The notes beneath the pieces are model-generated. The model saw only the letters and a list, made by a program, of their open reading frames with translations. It was not told the DNA's origin and ran no database searches. From Eucommia ulmoides (lineage: Eukaryota; Streptophyta; Magnoliopsida; Garryales; Eucommiaceae), in NCBI GenBank assembly GCA_016647705.1, contig CM028330.1, forward strand, positions 50,270,897 to 50,334,896: 64,000 bases of DNA. Reading direction: 5' to 3'. Numbering within the stretch: position 1 is the stretch's first letter; each line of letters starts with the position of its first letter. The translations under genes were made by a program, and so were the position numbers. This document shows, one piece after another, positions 34,810 through 45,959 of the stretch.

Positions 34810-35665
34810 TTTATTTATTTAATTCGTTAGTTAGTTTGTTTTGTTAGTTAGTTAGTTTAATTGGTTAATTTAGTTGTTTAATTTGTTAGTTTGTTAGTTA
34901 ATTTAATTTGTTAATTTAGTTGTTTAATTAAAAAATATGCACTTTGACCCCTCAAAGTTTAACCAAATTACACATCATGTGGAAAAATATAAATTATAAT
35001 TTATTATTTTAAAAAAATTTATTAGTTAGTTAGTTAGTTTAATTTTTTAATTTAGTTGTTTAATTAAAAAAATGTTAATTAAAAAATGTGCACTTTGTCC
35101 CCTCAAAGTTTGAGCAAATTACACATGTGGAAAAATATAAATTATAATATATTGTTTTAAAATAAATTGTTAGTTAGTTAGTTTAATTTGTTAATTTAGT
35201 TGTTTAATTAAAAATGTGCACTTTGGCCCCTCAAAGTTTGACCAAATTACATCATGTGGGAAAATATAAATAATAATTATAAATTGTTAGTTATAATTTA
35301 TAATAATATATATATTATTTAATTAAAATTATAATTAATTAAAATATGAATATTGTTTTAAAATAAATTGTTAGTTAGTTTAATTTGTTAATTTAGTTGT
35401 TTAATTAAAAAATGTGCATTTTGGCCACTTAAAGCTTGACCAAATTACAAATCATGTGGGAAAATATAAATTATAATATATCGTTTTAAAAAAAAAATAT
35501 TTAGTTAGTTAGTTAGTTAGTTTAATTGTTTAATTTAGTTCTTTAATTAAAAAATGTGCACTTTTCCTTCTCAAAGTTTGACCAAATTACACATCATGTG
35601 GAAAATATAAATTATAATATATTTTTTTTTTTTTTTAAATGTGATTTGTTTAGTTAGTTTAATTG
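34810..35665. repeat. Irregular tandem array, about five units of 130-195 bp
   Basis: Units are marked by TGCACTTTG.CCCCTCAAAG at about 34938, 35089, 35215, 35413 and 35557. Each is followed by AAATTACA, ATGTGG and AAATATAAATTATAAT, and separated by runs of TTAG (TTAGTTAGTTAGTTTAATT). Spacing varies because of internal AT-rich indels. Confidence 0.85.
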
Positions 35666-35681
35666 TTTAATTTGTTAGTTA

Positions 35682-36407
35682 GAGACAAGGGACCATGATA
35701 AATATCAAGATGAGATAGGTACGTGGTATGGAATCTGGATATGCGGGTCAAACGTCATACATTGGAGCAAAGATGAACCGCGATGCCCACTACTATGGTA
35801 TGACGCCCGAGATAAGTTGTGCTACCTCCAAGACGTATGCGGTCCGTAGGATGTTATTATAGATTGGACTGATGTTCAAGGACAACTAGATCTCTGTGGC
35901 GCATGGTTGAATCCCATCACGAGAAAACGAACTTTCTTAGTACATGGTAATCCTTTTAAACAAATTGTTCGATGGGTTAATCGTTGTTACCACGAAAGTT
36001 ACAACTACACCGAATGGGACAAGGATAGTGAAGATACAAAGAATTTACAATGGCCAATGCTAATGGCAAAGAGGAACCATTATGAGGTAAGGTCTCATAT
36101 GTACTACCTCAAGATTATGAAATTACGGTCTTTCAAAATATTGAAAAACGAACTGGATAATATCGACAAAATTTGTTATGCATTGAAACGAGAAATAAAA
36201 CAATTGGAGAAACGAATTCATGTCAAATAGAAACTTCACAAGATTCAGAAGACCAATGCGCCAAATGCAAACAAGTAGACGTTAAAGTACTTTACCGACT
36301 CCAAATACACAAATGACCTATCCGATTACGAAGATGGGGAGATTTACTACGAATGGTTTGATAAAGTTAAGGAGTTATCGATACTAGAAAAGTTCAATGA
36401 TAGGTAG
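35682..36407 (+). pseudogene. Unidentified degenerate coding region (242 codons, three stops)
   Basis: One frame stays open from GAG 35682 to TAG 36405-36407 except for in-frame TAGs at 35847, 36228 and 36276. Composition is clearly protein-like and much less AT-rich than the flanks. The N-terminal half is Trp/Cys-rich (GTWYGIWICGSNVIHWSKDE, CPLLWYDARDKLCYLQDVC). The middle has RWVNRCYHESYNYTEWDKD. The C-terminal half is charged and probably coiled coil (ILKNELDNIDKICYALKREI), ending in an acidic DLSDYEDGEIYYEWFDKV. I do not recognise the family. The immediately upstream tandem array hides any promoter or start. Confidence 0.5.
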
Positions 36408-37229
36408 TATTTTCTAATTTATCTAATGTTTTTTTTAATGATTAATTGTACTTATCAACACGTTTAATTTCAATATGATGTTTATGATTATTTCAAGTAG
36501 TTTCGACTTTAAGATTATACTCTTTCATATAACTTCTAAAATAAACTTTAATTAATATTTTTACATATTAATATTTATAAAAAAAATAAATAGGTAAATT
36601 CATGATTAAAAGTTCCCAACAAATATAACACGCATAAATTATAAGACATAAAAATATAAGGCACATAAAAAATAAAAACTGAAATTATAAGACACAAAAA
36701 AAATAAAATAAAAAAATAGTTAGACAAATTAGTAAAGAAAAAAAATGAGACATATCCATTTTATGTTACAAAATAATTATAAGGCACACAAATAATTTTC
36801 AAAAAAAGTTAATTACAAAAAATCGTCTTAACTTTTTTTTTATTTTTTTTTTATTTTTTACAAAAAAAAAAATAAATTAGATTAAATTATAGATCAATGG
36901 AGAAATACAAATCGATTAATCAAAAATTTATGCAATTTATAAAATATGAGAACTTATTTAAAATTAAATCTTGTTAGTCGATTTGATTTTTAATTTTTGT
37001 TAGTCGATTTAAATTTTTTGCATTTATCTTTTGTGTTTGGTCTTATACAAAAATCTCACTATCCGTTTGATTTCTCATTCACACCGTCTTAGGATTGTTA
37101 GAATTGAGTATAATTTTAAATAGTAAATTGAGTGTAAAAAAATGAATTGAGGGAAAGGTATAGAAAGTACATTGGATTTTCCCATCAAAATGGCTAACAT
37201 GCATGAAAAAAAAATGTAAAAAGAACTAA

Positions 37230-37232
<3 letters not shown>
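36408..37232. other. AT-rich DNA, no gene seen
   Basis: A/T homopolymer-rich sequence (about 36640-36880 especially). No reading frame or element boundary supported. Confidence 0.5.

Positions 37233-37295
<63 letters not shown>
37233..37295. repeat. (TA)n microsatellite
   Basis: 63 bp of uninterrupted TA dinucleotides, directly beside the inverted CCCGGG repeat. Confidence 0.95.
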
Positions 37296-37299
<4 letters not shown>

Positions 37300-37612
37300 C
37301 AGGACCTGGGTTTCGAACCCCAGGTTCTATTTCGACTTGGGGCTCGCAACCCCGGGTTCAAATTTTTTGAACCCAGGGTTGCGAACCCTGGGTCCAAATA
37401 GAACCCTGGGTTCGTGACCTCGGGTCTTATTTAAAAAATATATATATATCGATCAACCGTATACCCCAAGGATATGAAACATGTTTTTTTTAATACCCAA
37501 GATTGATAACCCCGGGTTTCAATACCCAGGGTTACTAACCCCAAGTTGTAAGGCTAGGTTGAAAAAGTTAAACGAAATCATCTTTCAATTAAAAAAAAAA
37601 AAAAAAAGTTTT
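37300..37612 (-). repeat. Reverse-complement copy of the CCCGGG-motif repeat
   Basis: Read on the minus strand it follows 16516-16850 block by block: T-run and ATTGAAA, ACAACTTGGGG, GGGTATTGAAACCC, ATGTTTCATAT, GTATACGGTT with ATCGA, AAGACCCGAGG, ACCCAGGGTT, then TTCTATTTGGACCC. No LINE leader or ORF1 lies beyond it. At least eight CCCGGG/CCCAGG-type motifs are present. Confidence 0.8.
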
Positions 37613-37635
37613 AAAATATTACTTATTATGTAAAT

Positions 37636-39790
37636 TGTTGGCCCAGTGAAATACCCAAGAGGGGGGGTGAATTGGGTAATTAAAAAATATCAGAGAAAAA
37701 AATACTTTAATAACTTGAATAATTAATTTTAATCATAAATTAATTATTATCCTTATATCACAGCGGAATTATAAAATCAACAAGGCGCATACCGAATAAC
37801 CAAAAAAAAATTGCAGCACACCAAAAATTTATACTGGTTCACCCAATTACTCTTGGTTAATCCAGTCCTCTGAGCCCCACAGAGAGTCGCACCCACTAAA
37901 TTCAAAATTCCTTTAAAGGTAAGAACTGAACCCTCAAAAAGATTCTTTTATAGGCTCAGAATCAACCTTTATAAAATTTCATTTTCACAGGTTAAGGAAT
38001 AACCTCTACTTTTTACAGGCTCAAGAATAACCTAATTCTTTTTAAAACAAAAGCTAAAGAATCAAAATCTCTTAAACACTCTAAATATCTTTTTACCTGG
38101 TAAGAATTGAACCGTTACAAAATTCACACAAAACAATTCTTTTCAGAAAGAATTACTATATCAATCTCTTTACAGCAAGAGACTGAAACCAGTTACCATT
38201 TGATTAAATACACCCAAGAGTATTTAATCTGCCACTCAACTTACCAATTAAAAAATTGACAAGTGATTTTTCTCACTCGAAGCTTCTACCACCCCAGATA
38301 AATTAAAACTTAATTAATATCCCAAAACTAGTGATAGAAAAGTGAGAGACTCAAAATCTGATTTTAAACAAAAATGGGTAGCACGTAATTGAGCACGTAA
38401 TCAGATTAATTCAAGAAATTATTTTTAAAAAATATTTTTCAATAAAAAATCATAAAATAATTTCTAAAGATCAAATTCCAAGAATTAATCAATTAATACT
38501 ATATGGAAAGTAATTTGGAAATATCTCACCCGCAATCCACCGAAAAAATAATTAGAGCAATGTTACTTCAGATCCGGTAGCAGCAATGATTAACAGCAAA
38601 TTATTCTCAAGAATGTCTCTTATTAAAGCTCACACAAAAACTCAATATGATTTCTCTCAAAAAAACTCAATATGATCTGTTGATTTCTCTTAATCTTTCT
38701 TAATGATATGAAAAACACAGGTCTATATAAATGGGATTAAAATCAGCTCTCTAATAGCTAGTTCTCATTTGTCATGACACTTAATGGCTCTTTTAGACAC
38801 CTTATATCATTAAGATTTTATTCTGGTTCAATTCACTTAATTATAACTTTTAAATTTCTCAATTAAGTCACCAAAATATTTCTCAATCACAATTAAATAG
38901 AATAGAAACAATTATATGTACCAAATTGAGAAATATTCAAACTTAATTAACCAAATCAATAGAGATAACATAATATGTGTAGCATACTTCAAATAAGATT
39001 AAATTCCTAAAATCTCTCATGAATCCTAACAAAAAAAGGGGTTAGTAACGACTACTTTCATATTGAAATCCAGAATTCCATAATATCCTGAAACAGACAC
39101 ACCAGTCGACCGACTAAAATCAGTAGTCGACTGCTCGATTCAGGATCTAGCTAAGGAAAAAATTATGTACCCATCAGTCGACCTATCTGTCGACTTAGAG
39201 ATTTAGAGAGTTTCATTCTCTTCACTGGTCAACCGCTCGATCGACTTATATATACAAAGAGTTCATTCTTAAATACAGGTCGACCTACCTATCGACCAAG
39301 AGATACATCGAGTTTTCCTTTTTTGTCCGATCGACTTACTTGTCGACTTATGGATGCTGGATCACTTTTCTAAACTCGTTTTTAATTCATTCTTATTGAT
39401 ATTTTCGCCCATTTAACAACTTTCTTTTCTTAGTTAGCTCCACTAAATACTTAAATTAAATTTTAATCAATTATAAATATATTTTTTTCAATTACACATG
39501 GGAGCAAATAATTTATCCAATTAGAATCCTATTAAAAACACATATATTTATAAAAATCATTTAAAAAACTTTTTATGCCGTGTGTGATCCTAATTGAGAT
39601 ATTAAGAGTTGAAATTTTAACCTGAGTTGTTTTCCTTAGGTTCTTCAAATTCTTCAACTTCTTAATCTTTCATTATCTTTATCATCATATCTTCATCATT
39701 TGAAACTAATAAATTGAAACACTTAATTAAACCATTAGTTCCACAAAAAATATCAACCTTTAATTGTCCATCAAAATCATAGGATCAACA
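37636..39790 (-). repeat. 3' LTR of the minus-strand element (complete)
   Basis: 2,155 bp with TGTTG...CAACA inverted ends. A run of GTCGAC-containing inverted motifs lies at about 39100-39345. Next to the GGCCAACA end is the conserved plus-strand block AGAGGGGGGGTGAATTGGGT. Confidence 0.82.
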
Positions 39791-40301
39791 ATCTCCCTCT
39801 TTTTTATGATGCCAATTAACTTTGATGTTTTCTTTAAAACAATAATATAACCACACTCCCCTTGAATCTGAGGGCGAGTTTTATAACTCATTTAAAGCAT
39901 AATAATGAAGATATTAAAAAATAATCAATAAAGCATAAATATAAAAATAAATTCCCCCTTAAGATATTCAATGAAATATCAACTAATTCTCCCCCTTTGT
40001 CATCTTAAAAAATATTTAGGGATGGGGGAACACACAATAATTCTACTTTAGGCAAACACATTGAATCAATTCATAAAATCAATTTTATGTATTAACATTA
40101 TTTTCAACAAATACCATGTGGATCATTATTAGGAATAGAAAATTTAACTAAATAGATAAAGTCTAGTTAATCCATCAAAATTCATACACTAGAAATCAAG
40201 TTTCACCACAATCCTAAATGAGCTATTAAATAATATTAAATGTGGAACTTGTCCGAATAACAAAATTAAAAAAAAAAAAAAAAGTCTAATGAGGGCTCTA
40301 T

Positions 40302-41585
40302 CTAGAAAAGTGATAATAATATCGGACTAGTAGCTGGCTGCTGAGGATATGGAACTACTGGTTGAACAATTGGTCCTAAAGTCATTTGCTGATGAAACGG
40401 CGTTGACGGTCCTACTCCAGATGGCCCTGCTCCAGATGGCTCTACTACAGTTGGTCCTCTAAAGGACAGTTGTGCTCCAAACATAGGATGTCATGTAAAG
40501 TGTGGCTGAGCACTGTACTGCTGCTGGTATCCGTGATGAGATGATTGTATAAATTGAAACATTTATTCCAAATTCCTTATGGTTTTCCCAAATCCAGCTT
40601 CCATGTTCATATTCATTTGAACCATTTTATTTTCTAGCCCAGTCATCCCATCATCCATTAAATCTGCATGTATCCTTAGATCATCAATCTGATCATGAAG
40701 AAAATCCATCTTCTGATCTATGCTCATTTCTTCTTCATTATCTTCTTCCTCGCCCACAACCTACATTCTCTGTCTTTTCTGATTCCTCGTCTTTACCCAT
40801 CTATTTCCTCTGTACTCATATCCCATTAATGAAACATTACCCACATTGATCCATCCGGGTATGATTGTCATGAATATTTGCTCATCAGGATCAGTTTCAA
40901 GTCCAAAGTGATCAAACAACCTTTGGAGTGCATCAGCATAAGGTAGTACTCCAGAGGATTTCTGAACATGATACTTCATGTAGTCCATCATGATATGATC
41001 TAGATCCGATTTTCTCCCTTCAACAATCTCATTCATCAAATAAAGATCAAAGTCATTTACATTAGCATGACTTCCCCTTCTAGGTACAACCGAATAGGTT
41101 AGCACCAAATAAAAGAATCGATGCTCAATAGATAATGATCCTGCTTTATCTCTCTCTAAATCAAATTTCTCAGTAATTGCCATTCTATTGAAATTTATCG
41201 AAAGCCAGTGAAGGGTATTGCACGGAACTTTGTCTCCTCTAGATATTTCCAAAATATCACATAATAACCCCCTATCAAACCATATTTCTTTTCCTTTAAC
41301 ATAGGATAAAATTTCAATATTATTGTAGGTGAGATTATTATAGAACATTCTCACCCACACCGGTATCCACTCATTCCTCTAGGTGACAAAATCGACCCAT
41401 CCCAAATTTCTAAAATATCTTTCAATATTAATATTTTTCTCTTTCAAACTATCAAAATCTATAGGTTTACAACCTAAAACCTTTCGGTTGACAAACCCTT
41501 CATTATATTTTTTCTCATCCTCTTCCTTTCGAAAAAATACATTGTCAAATGTAGGCCTATTAGCATGATTCTTGATTCTAGGCAT
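40302..41585 (-). pseudogene. Putative plant transposon protein (Transposase_32-type)
   Basis: The frame starts MPRIKNHANRPTFDNVFF at 41585 and continues to 40302, with in-frame stops after GWVDFVT (41376-41378), after KRQRM (about 40758-40760) and after RNLE (about 40560-40562). Landmarks NRKVLGCKPIDFDSL, GWVDFVT, WIPVWVRMFYNNL and VKGKEIWFDRGLLCDIL follow the pattern of the 'putative plant transposon protein' domain (RKV..ID, GW, P..VR.FY.NL, V.GK.I.F). That domain occurs in plant LTR elements; its role is unknown. An acidic coiled-coil segment (SIDQKMDFLHDQIDDLRIHA) and a Pro/Gln-rich tail follow. Three stops only, all compatible with point mutations. Confidence 0.72.
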
Positions 41586-42169
41586 TTTTCACACAAACTT
41601 AAAATAACTCAACCAAAATATCTCAATAGATTAATCCTAAATCAAGATCCAACCGAAACCCTAGAATTTAGAGAAAACCAACTTTTATTTTCGCAAGTAA
41701 TGAGCCTCCAACACTCAAATCCAAGCCTTAGACCTTTAGATTGAACCCAAAAATCTTCTAATCCAAGCCGAAATGAACTGATTTAGTGAGGTTTATGCTT
41801 GAACGAACTTGGGAGATGAAGGGTTTTAGAGAAAAAGGGTTTTGAGTTTCGAATGAAATGAAATAAACAAGTAAGGGTATTTATATCCCGTAATGGTTGG
41901 TTGAGATCCATCTTAGAGGCGATCGACAGATGAATGCAGTGCGTCTCTCGATATTCCAACCTGATACTGTCGGTCGACTCATGAGTCAACTACTCATTCT
42001 GAGTTGTTTGATTTTGTGCATTTAAACCTAATTTGATCAACTTAGCTCAATTTTTATATCTTATTTTGATCCACGTATATTTTATAAAAATTTAATTACT
42101 CAGACATTTAAACACACACACACACATACACACATGTATCACAAACATCTAAATTTCAAAATAAATAGG

Positions 42170-42440
42170 CTCAGTCTCCCTAACAAAATTAATAAACTTA
42201 AACTTAATTTTTTTTTACATACCTGAATCATCTTTGGGGGCAAGTAGTGTGTGTACCTTTGGTGGATTACTAATTTCTGACTTGGTATCCTTTGACTACA
42301 TCAATGCTTGATTTTTCACCTTAATTTCTTCCTTCTTAGGAATAGTAATTCTTTGAACTAATTCAGTAAGAACTTTTTTGCCTTTGTTTGGTGCTTCATG
42401 TTGCTTTGGTACAACTTTGTAAATGAACTTTTTCTTGTAC
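42170..42440 (-). other. Spacer after gag with a broken continuation of the gag frame
   Basis: On the minus strand it reads KKVLTELVQRITIPKKEE, a stop, then SNPPKVHTLLAPKDDSG, Lys/Pro-rich wording that resembles the region after the zinc knuckle in copia polyproteins. The frame is broken, and no protease motif follows. Confidence 0.4.
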
Positions 42441-43598
42441 TAGTATCTTACCGTTTGTTGTGGATAAGCATTGTCAGCTCTCACATATTGAGTTTGCTGC
42501 TTCTGTACTCTTGTATTTGGCACGTGATGATTCTTCTTATTATGTACATTGAACGTTGTGTTCCCTCTTTGGCAGGGCATATTCATTGTCCCTTTTTGTT
42601 TGTTCAAATCTCCTTGTCGGCACGTAGTATTTATTGCACCTTTGCTTAAATCTCTGATTTGTACTTGCACCAAAATTTTCTTTTTTTGGTATCCAGTTAT
42701 TTCTGGATTTGACAATGTAACCATGTAATAAATAACAAGAGTTTTCATAATGACCAAATTTACCACAATAAAAACACTTAATATTGTTAGCACGCCTCTT
42801 CGAATAGTCAGTGTTTCGTACATGAGCATAATATTGTTTACGATTTTGAGAAGCAACTTTAGTAACTATTGGTTTTTCAATAGATTTAGTACTTTCAACA
42901 TCTTTGAATTTATCCATTGCTTCTTTAAGGTCCTTTTGCGTCTTCTCAAGTAACCGTTCATTGGTGCTAACTTTTACTTGTAGACCAAAAAAAAATTTAT
43001 GCATAAATTCAAGATCATTCTTAAGAATTTGGCACTCATTTTCAACAGAATGGATTTTCACACTTGCTCTACCAAGCTCACACCTTATATTGTCCAATTC
43101 AATACTCAAGATCTCATTCAAGGTTTCAAGATTTTTCTTTTTAAATTCAGTCTGTTGAAGATCATAAAAATCATTTTTCAAAACCTTAGTCTCATCCTCA
43201 AGAGACTCAATTTTCTCATACAACTTACGAATTTCAGATAAATCATTTTTAAACTCAACAGTTTCAAAATATTTGTCCAAATTCTTTTTCTTGAGAGATT
43301 TGACAGTACTAAACTTCTTATTTTCAAGAGTTGCAATTTTTTGCTCTAGTTTAAAATTCTCTTTTCCAAAAACATACATAAAAGCAATAAGTGTCTCAAT
43401 AGCCTTATCTGCATTCTCATCATTGCAAGTTATATCAGTCTCATAATTAGAACAATTACTATTAGAAGAAGTAGAATTAACAGTAGTACACATAACTTCA
43501 GAATCAAGACACTCCATGTGATCGTGTTTAGCTATACTGTAAGTATATCGAGCTAAAACCAATTCTGATGTCAATTGTTGGCCTAGTGAAATACCCAA
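42440..43598 (-). pseudogene. Copia-type gag-like protein with zinc knuckle
   Basis: The longest frame runs from 43598, just inside the LTR edge, to 42540. It continues in another frame to 42440. The first residues (MGISLGQQLTSELVLARY) overlap the primer-site region, so the true start is probably further in. The central 200 residues are a long coiled coil (LEQKIATLENKKF, KIESLEDETKVLKND and so on). A CCHC zinc knuckle follows: CFYCGKFGHYENSC near 42770. After the knuckle, basic sequence NNWIPKKENFG is typical of copia polyproteins before the protease. It would package element RNA. No protease, integrase or polymerase follows. Confidence 0.75.
43563..43575 (-). promoter_or_regulatory. Degenerate primer-binding site
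   Basis: On the minus strand, TGACATCAGAAT follows the LTR end. It matches the initiator-Met site TGGTATCAGAGC at 8 of 12 positions, all differences being transitions. Confidence 0.45.
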
Positions 43599-45575
43599 GA
43601 GAAGGGGTGAATTGGGTAATTAAAAAATATTAAAGAAAAAATATTTTAATAATTCAAATAATTAATATTAATCCTAAATTAATTATTATCTTTATATCAC
43701 AATGAAATTATAAAATCAACTAGGTGCACACTAAACAACAAAAATAAATAAAGTAAAGATTGCAGCACAAATTGTTTTTTATTCTAGTTCACCAAATTAC
43801 TCTTGGTCAATTTAGTCCTCCGAGCCCCACGGAAAGTCGCACTCACTAAACTCAAGATTCCTTTAAAGGTAAGAACCAAACCCTTACAACGATTCTTTTA
43901 TAGGCTTAGAATCAACATCTACAAAATTTCATTTTCACAGGCTAAGGAATAACCTCTACTTTTTACAAGCTCAAGAATAATTTAATTCTTTTTAAAACAA
44001 AGACTAAAGAATCAAAACCTCTCAAATACTCTAAATATCCTTTTACCCGGTAAGGATTGAACCGTCACAAAATTCACACAAAACAATTCTATTTATGAAG
44101 AATTACTATCTCAATTTCTTTACAGGAAGAGACTGAAACCAGCTACCATTTAATTAAATACACCCAACAGTATTTAATCCGCCACTCAACTTACTAATTA
44201 AAAAATTGACAAGTGATTTTTCACACTCGGAGTTTCTACCACCCCAGAAATTAAAACTAAATTAATATCTCAAAACTAGTGACAGAAAAGTGAAAAACTC
44301 AAAATTTGATTTTAAACAAAAACGAGTAGAATGTAATTCAACACGTAATCAGATTAATTCAATAAATTATTTTTAAAAAAATATTTTTCAATAAAGAATC
44401 ATAAAACAATTTCTAAAGATAAAATTCTAGAAATTAATTAAGCACTTCTATATGGAAAGTAATTTGGAAATATCTCACCCGGAATCTACCGAAAAAATAA
44501 TTAGAGCGATGTTACTTTAGATCCGATAGCAGCAATGATTAACAGCAAATGATTCTCAAGAATGTCTCTTAGAAAAGCTCTCACAAAAACTCAATATGAT
44601 TTCTCTAAAAAAAACTAAATATGATCTATTGATTTCTCTTAATCTCTCTTAATGATATGAAAAACGCAAGTCTATATAAATGTGATTAAAATCAGCTCTC
44701 TAACGGCTAGTTCTCATTTGTCATGACACTTAATTGTTCTTTTAGACCCCTTATATCATTAAGACTTCATTATGATTCAATTCACTTAATTATAGCTTTT
44801 AAATTTCTCAATTAAGTCCCCCAAATATTTTTCAATCACAATTAAATAGAATAGAAACAATTATATGTACCAAATTGAGAAATATTCAAACTTAATGATC
44901 AAAATCAATAGGAATAACATAATATGTGTAGCATATTTCAAATAAGATTAAATCCCTAAAATCTCTCATGAATCCTAACAAAAAAACAGCTAGTAACGAC
45001 CACTTTCATATTGAAATCCGAAATTCCATAATATCCTGAAACAGACACACCAGTCGACCGACCAAAATCAGCAGTCGACCGCTCGATTTAGGATATAGCT
45101 AAGCCAAAGATTTTGTGCCTACCAGTCGACCTATCTGTCGACTTAGAGATTCAGAGAATTTCATTTCTCTTCACAGGTCGACCACTCTGTCGACTTATAG
45201 ATACATAGAGTTCATTCTTAAATACAAATCGACCTACCTGTCGACCGAGAAATACAGAGAGTTTTCCTTCTTTGTCCGGTCGACTTATCTGTCGACCGAG
45301 AAATACAGAGAGTTTTCCTTCTTTGTCCGGTCGACTTACCTGTCGACTTATGCATGCTGGATCACTTTTCTAAACTCGTTTTTAATTCATTCTTATTGAC
45401 ATTTTCGTCTCTTTAATCAATTTCTTTTCTTAGTTAGCTCCACTAAATACTTAAATTAAATTTTAATTAATTATAAATATTTCTTTTCTAATTACACATA
45501 GGAGCAAATAATTTATCTAATTGGAATCCTATTAAAAACACACATATTTATAAAAATCATTTAAAAAACTTTTAT
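43576..45575 (-). repeat. 5' LTR of the minus-strand element (truncated)
   Basis: It aligns with 37636-39574 from TGTTGGCC onward, but stops at AAAAAACTTTTA. About 215 bp that should form the LTR start (TGTTGATCC...) are missing. It contains an extra 51-bp tandem unit compared with the 3' LTR. Confidence 0.8.
45239..45340. repeat. 51-bp tandem duplication in the truncated LTR
   Basis: Two near-identical units (45239-45289, 45290-45340) starting TGTCGACCGAGAAATACAGA. The other LTR has a single unit at about 39296-39346. Confidence 0.88.
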
Positions 45576-45579
45576 AAAA

Positions 45580-45797
45580 AATTTATCTAATTGGAATCCA
45601 CTAATTTTTGCTATAATTATTGCATTAAATACAATATTAATTTTATACCTGTAATAATGGTAGTTAACAGTTAAAATACAACAATAATTATAGCAAAAAT
45701 TATACAATCGAAAAATTAATTACACATATTAAAAGAGTTAAAGAATTTACCTAAAATTCGGAGCGAAATCCGAATAAAATTAATATTGTATTTAATT
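45580..45797. repeat. Filler copy and nested inverted repeats at the LTR truncation point
   Basis: AATTTATCTAATTGGAATCC (45580-45599) repeats 45510-45529 exactly. Next, AATTTTTGCTATAATTATTG (45603-45622) has a perfect inverted copy at 45682-45701. ATTAAATACAATATTAATTT (about 45625-45644) has an inverted copy at about 45777-45796. Confidence 0.85.
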
Positions 45798-45959
45798 ATT
45801 TTCTCGCGGAAAACCATCTCATCTTTAAATATTATCACCTTAATATTATAAGGTTAGTATCCCTGTTAACCTTCTGACCATTCCTATCTTATATTATCAC
45901 CATTATTTTTATTATTATATTTATTATTATTATTGTTTTACTCATATACACGTTTAATC

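Larger units (their letters stand above)
37636..45575 (-). mobile_element. Non-autonomous copia-like LTR retrotransposon with gag and a Transposase_32-type ORF
   Basis: On the minus strand: 5' LTR (45575 to 43576, 5' end truncated), weak Met-type primer site, gag ORF (43598-42440), spacer, Transposase_32-type ORF (41585-40302), polypurine tract AAAAAAGAGGGAGA (about 39792-39805), 3' LTR (39790 to 37636). The 3' LTR starts TGTTGATCC and ends GGCCAACA. No protease, integrase or reverse transcriptase was seen in the 3.8-kb interior. The left flank would give TSD TAAAT, but the right end is lost, so it cannot be tested. Confidence 0.8.

Noticed and set aside
34810..35665. CRISPR-like array
   Set aside because: Units vary from 128 to 196 bp, the spacers are AT-rich low-complexity sequence, and the context is plant nuclear DNA.
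35682..36407. A viral (pararetrovirus-like) origin for the unidentified coding remnant
   Set aside because: No reverse transcriptase, protease, coat or movement motif was seen; Trp/Cys richness alone is not evidence.
37194..37397. 67-codon minus-strand frame
   Set aside because: It runs through the TA microsatellite and the CCCGGG repeat; no coding evidence.
45115..45399. 94-codon frame with a repeated STYLSTEKYREFSFFVR peptide
   Set aside because: It is a translation of the 51-bp tandem unit and GTCGAC motifs inside an LTR; the other LTR lacks the frame.
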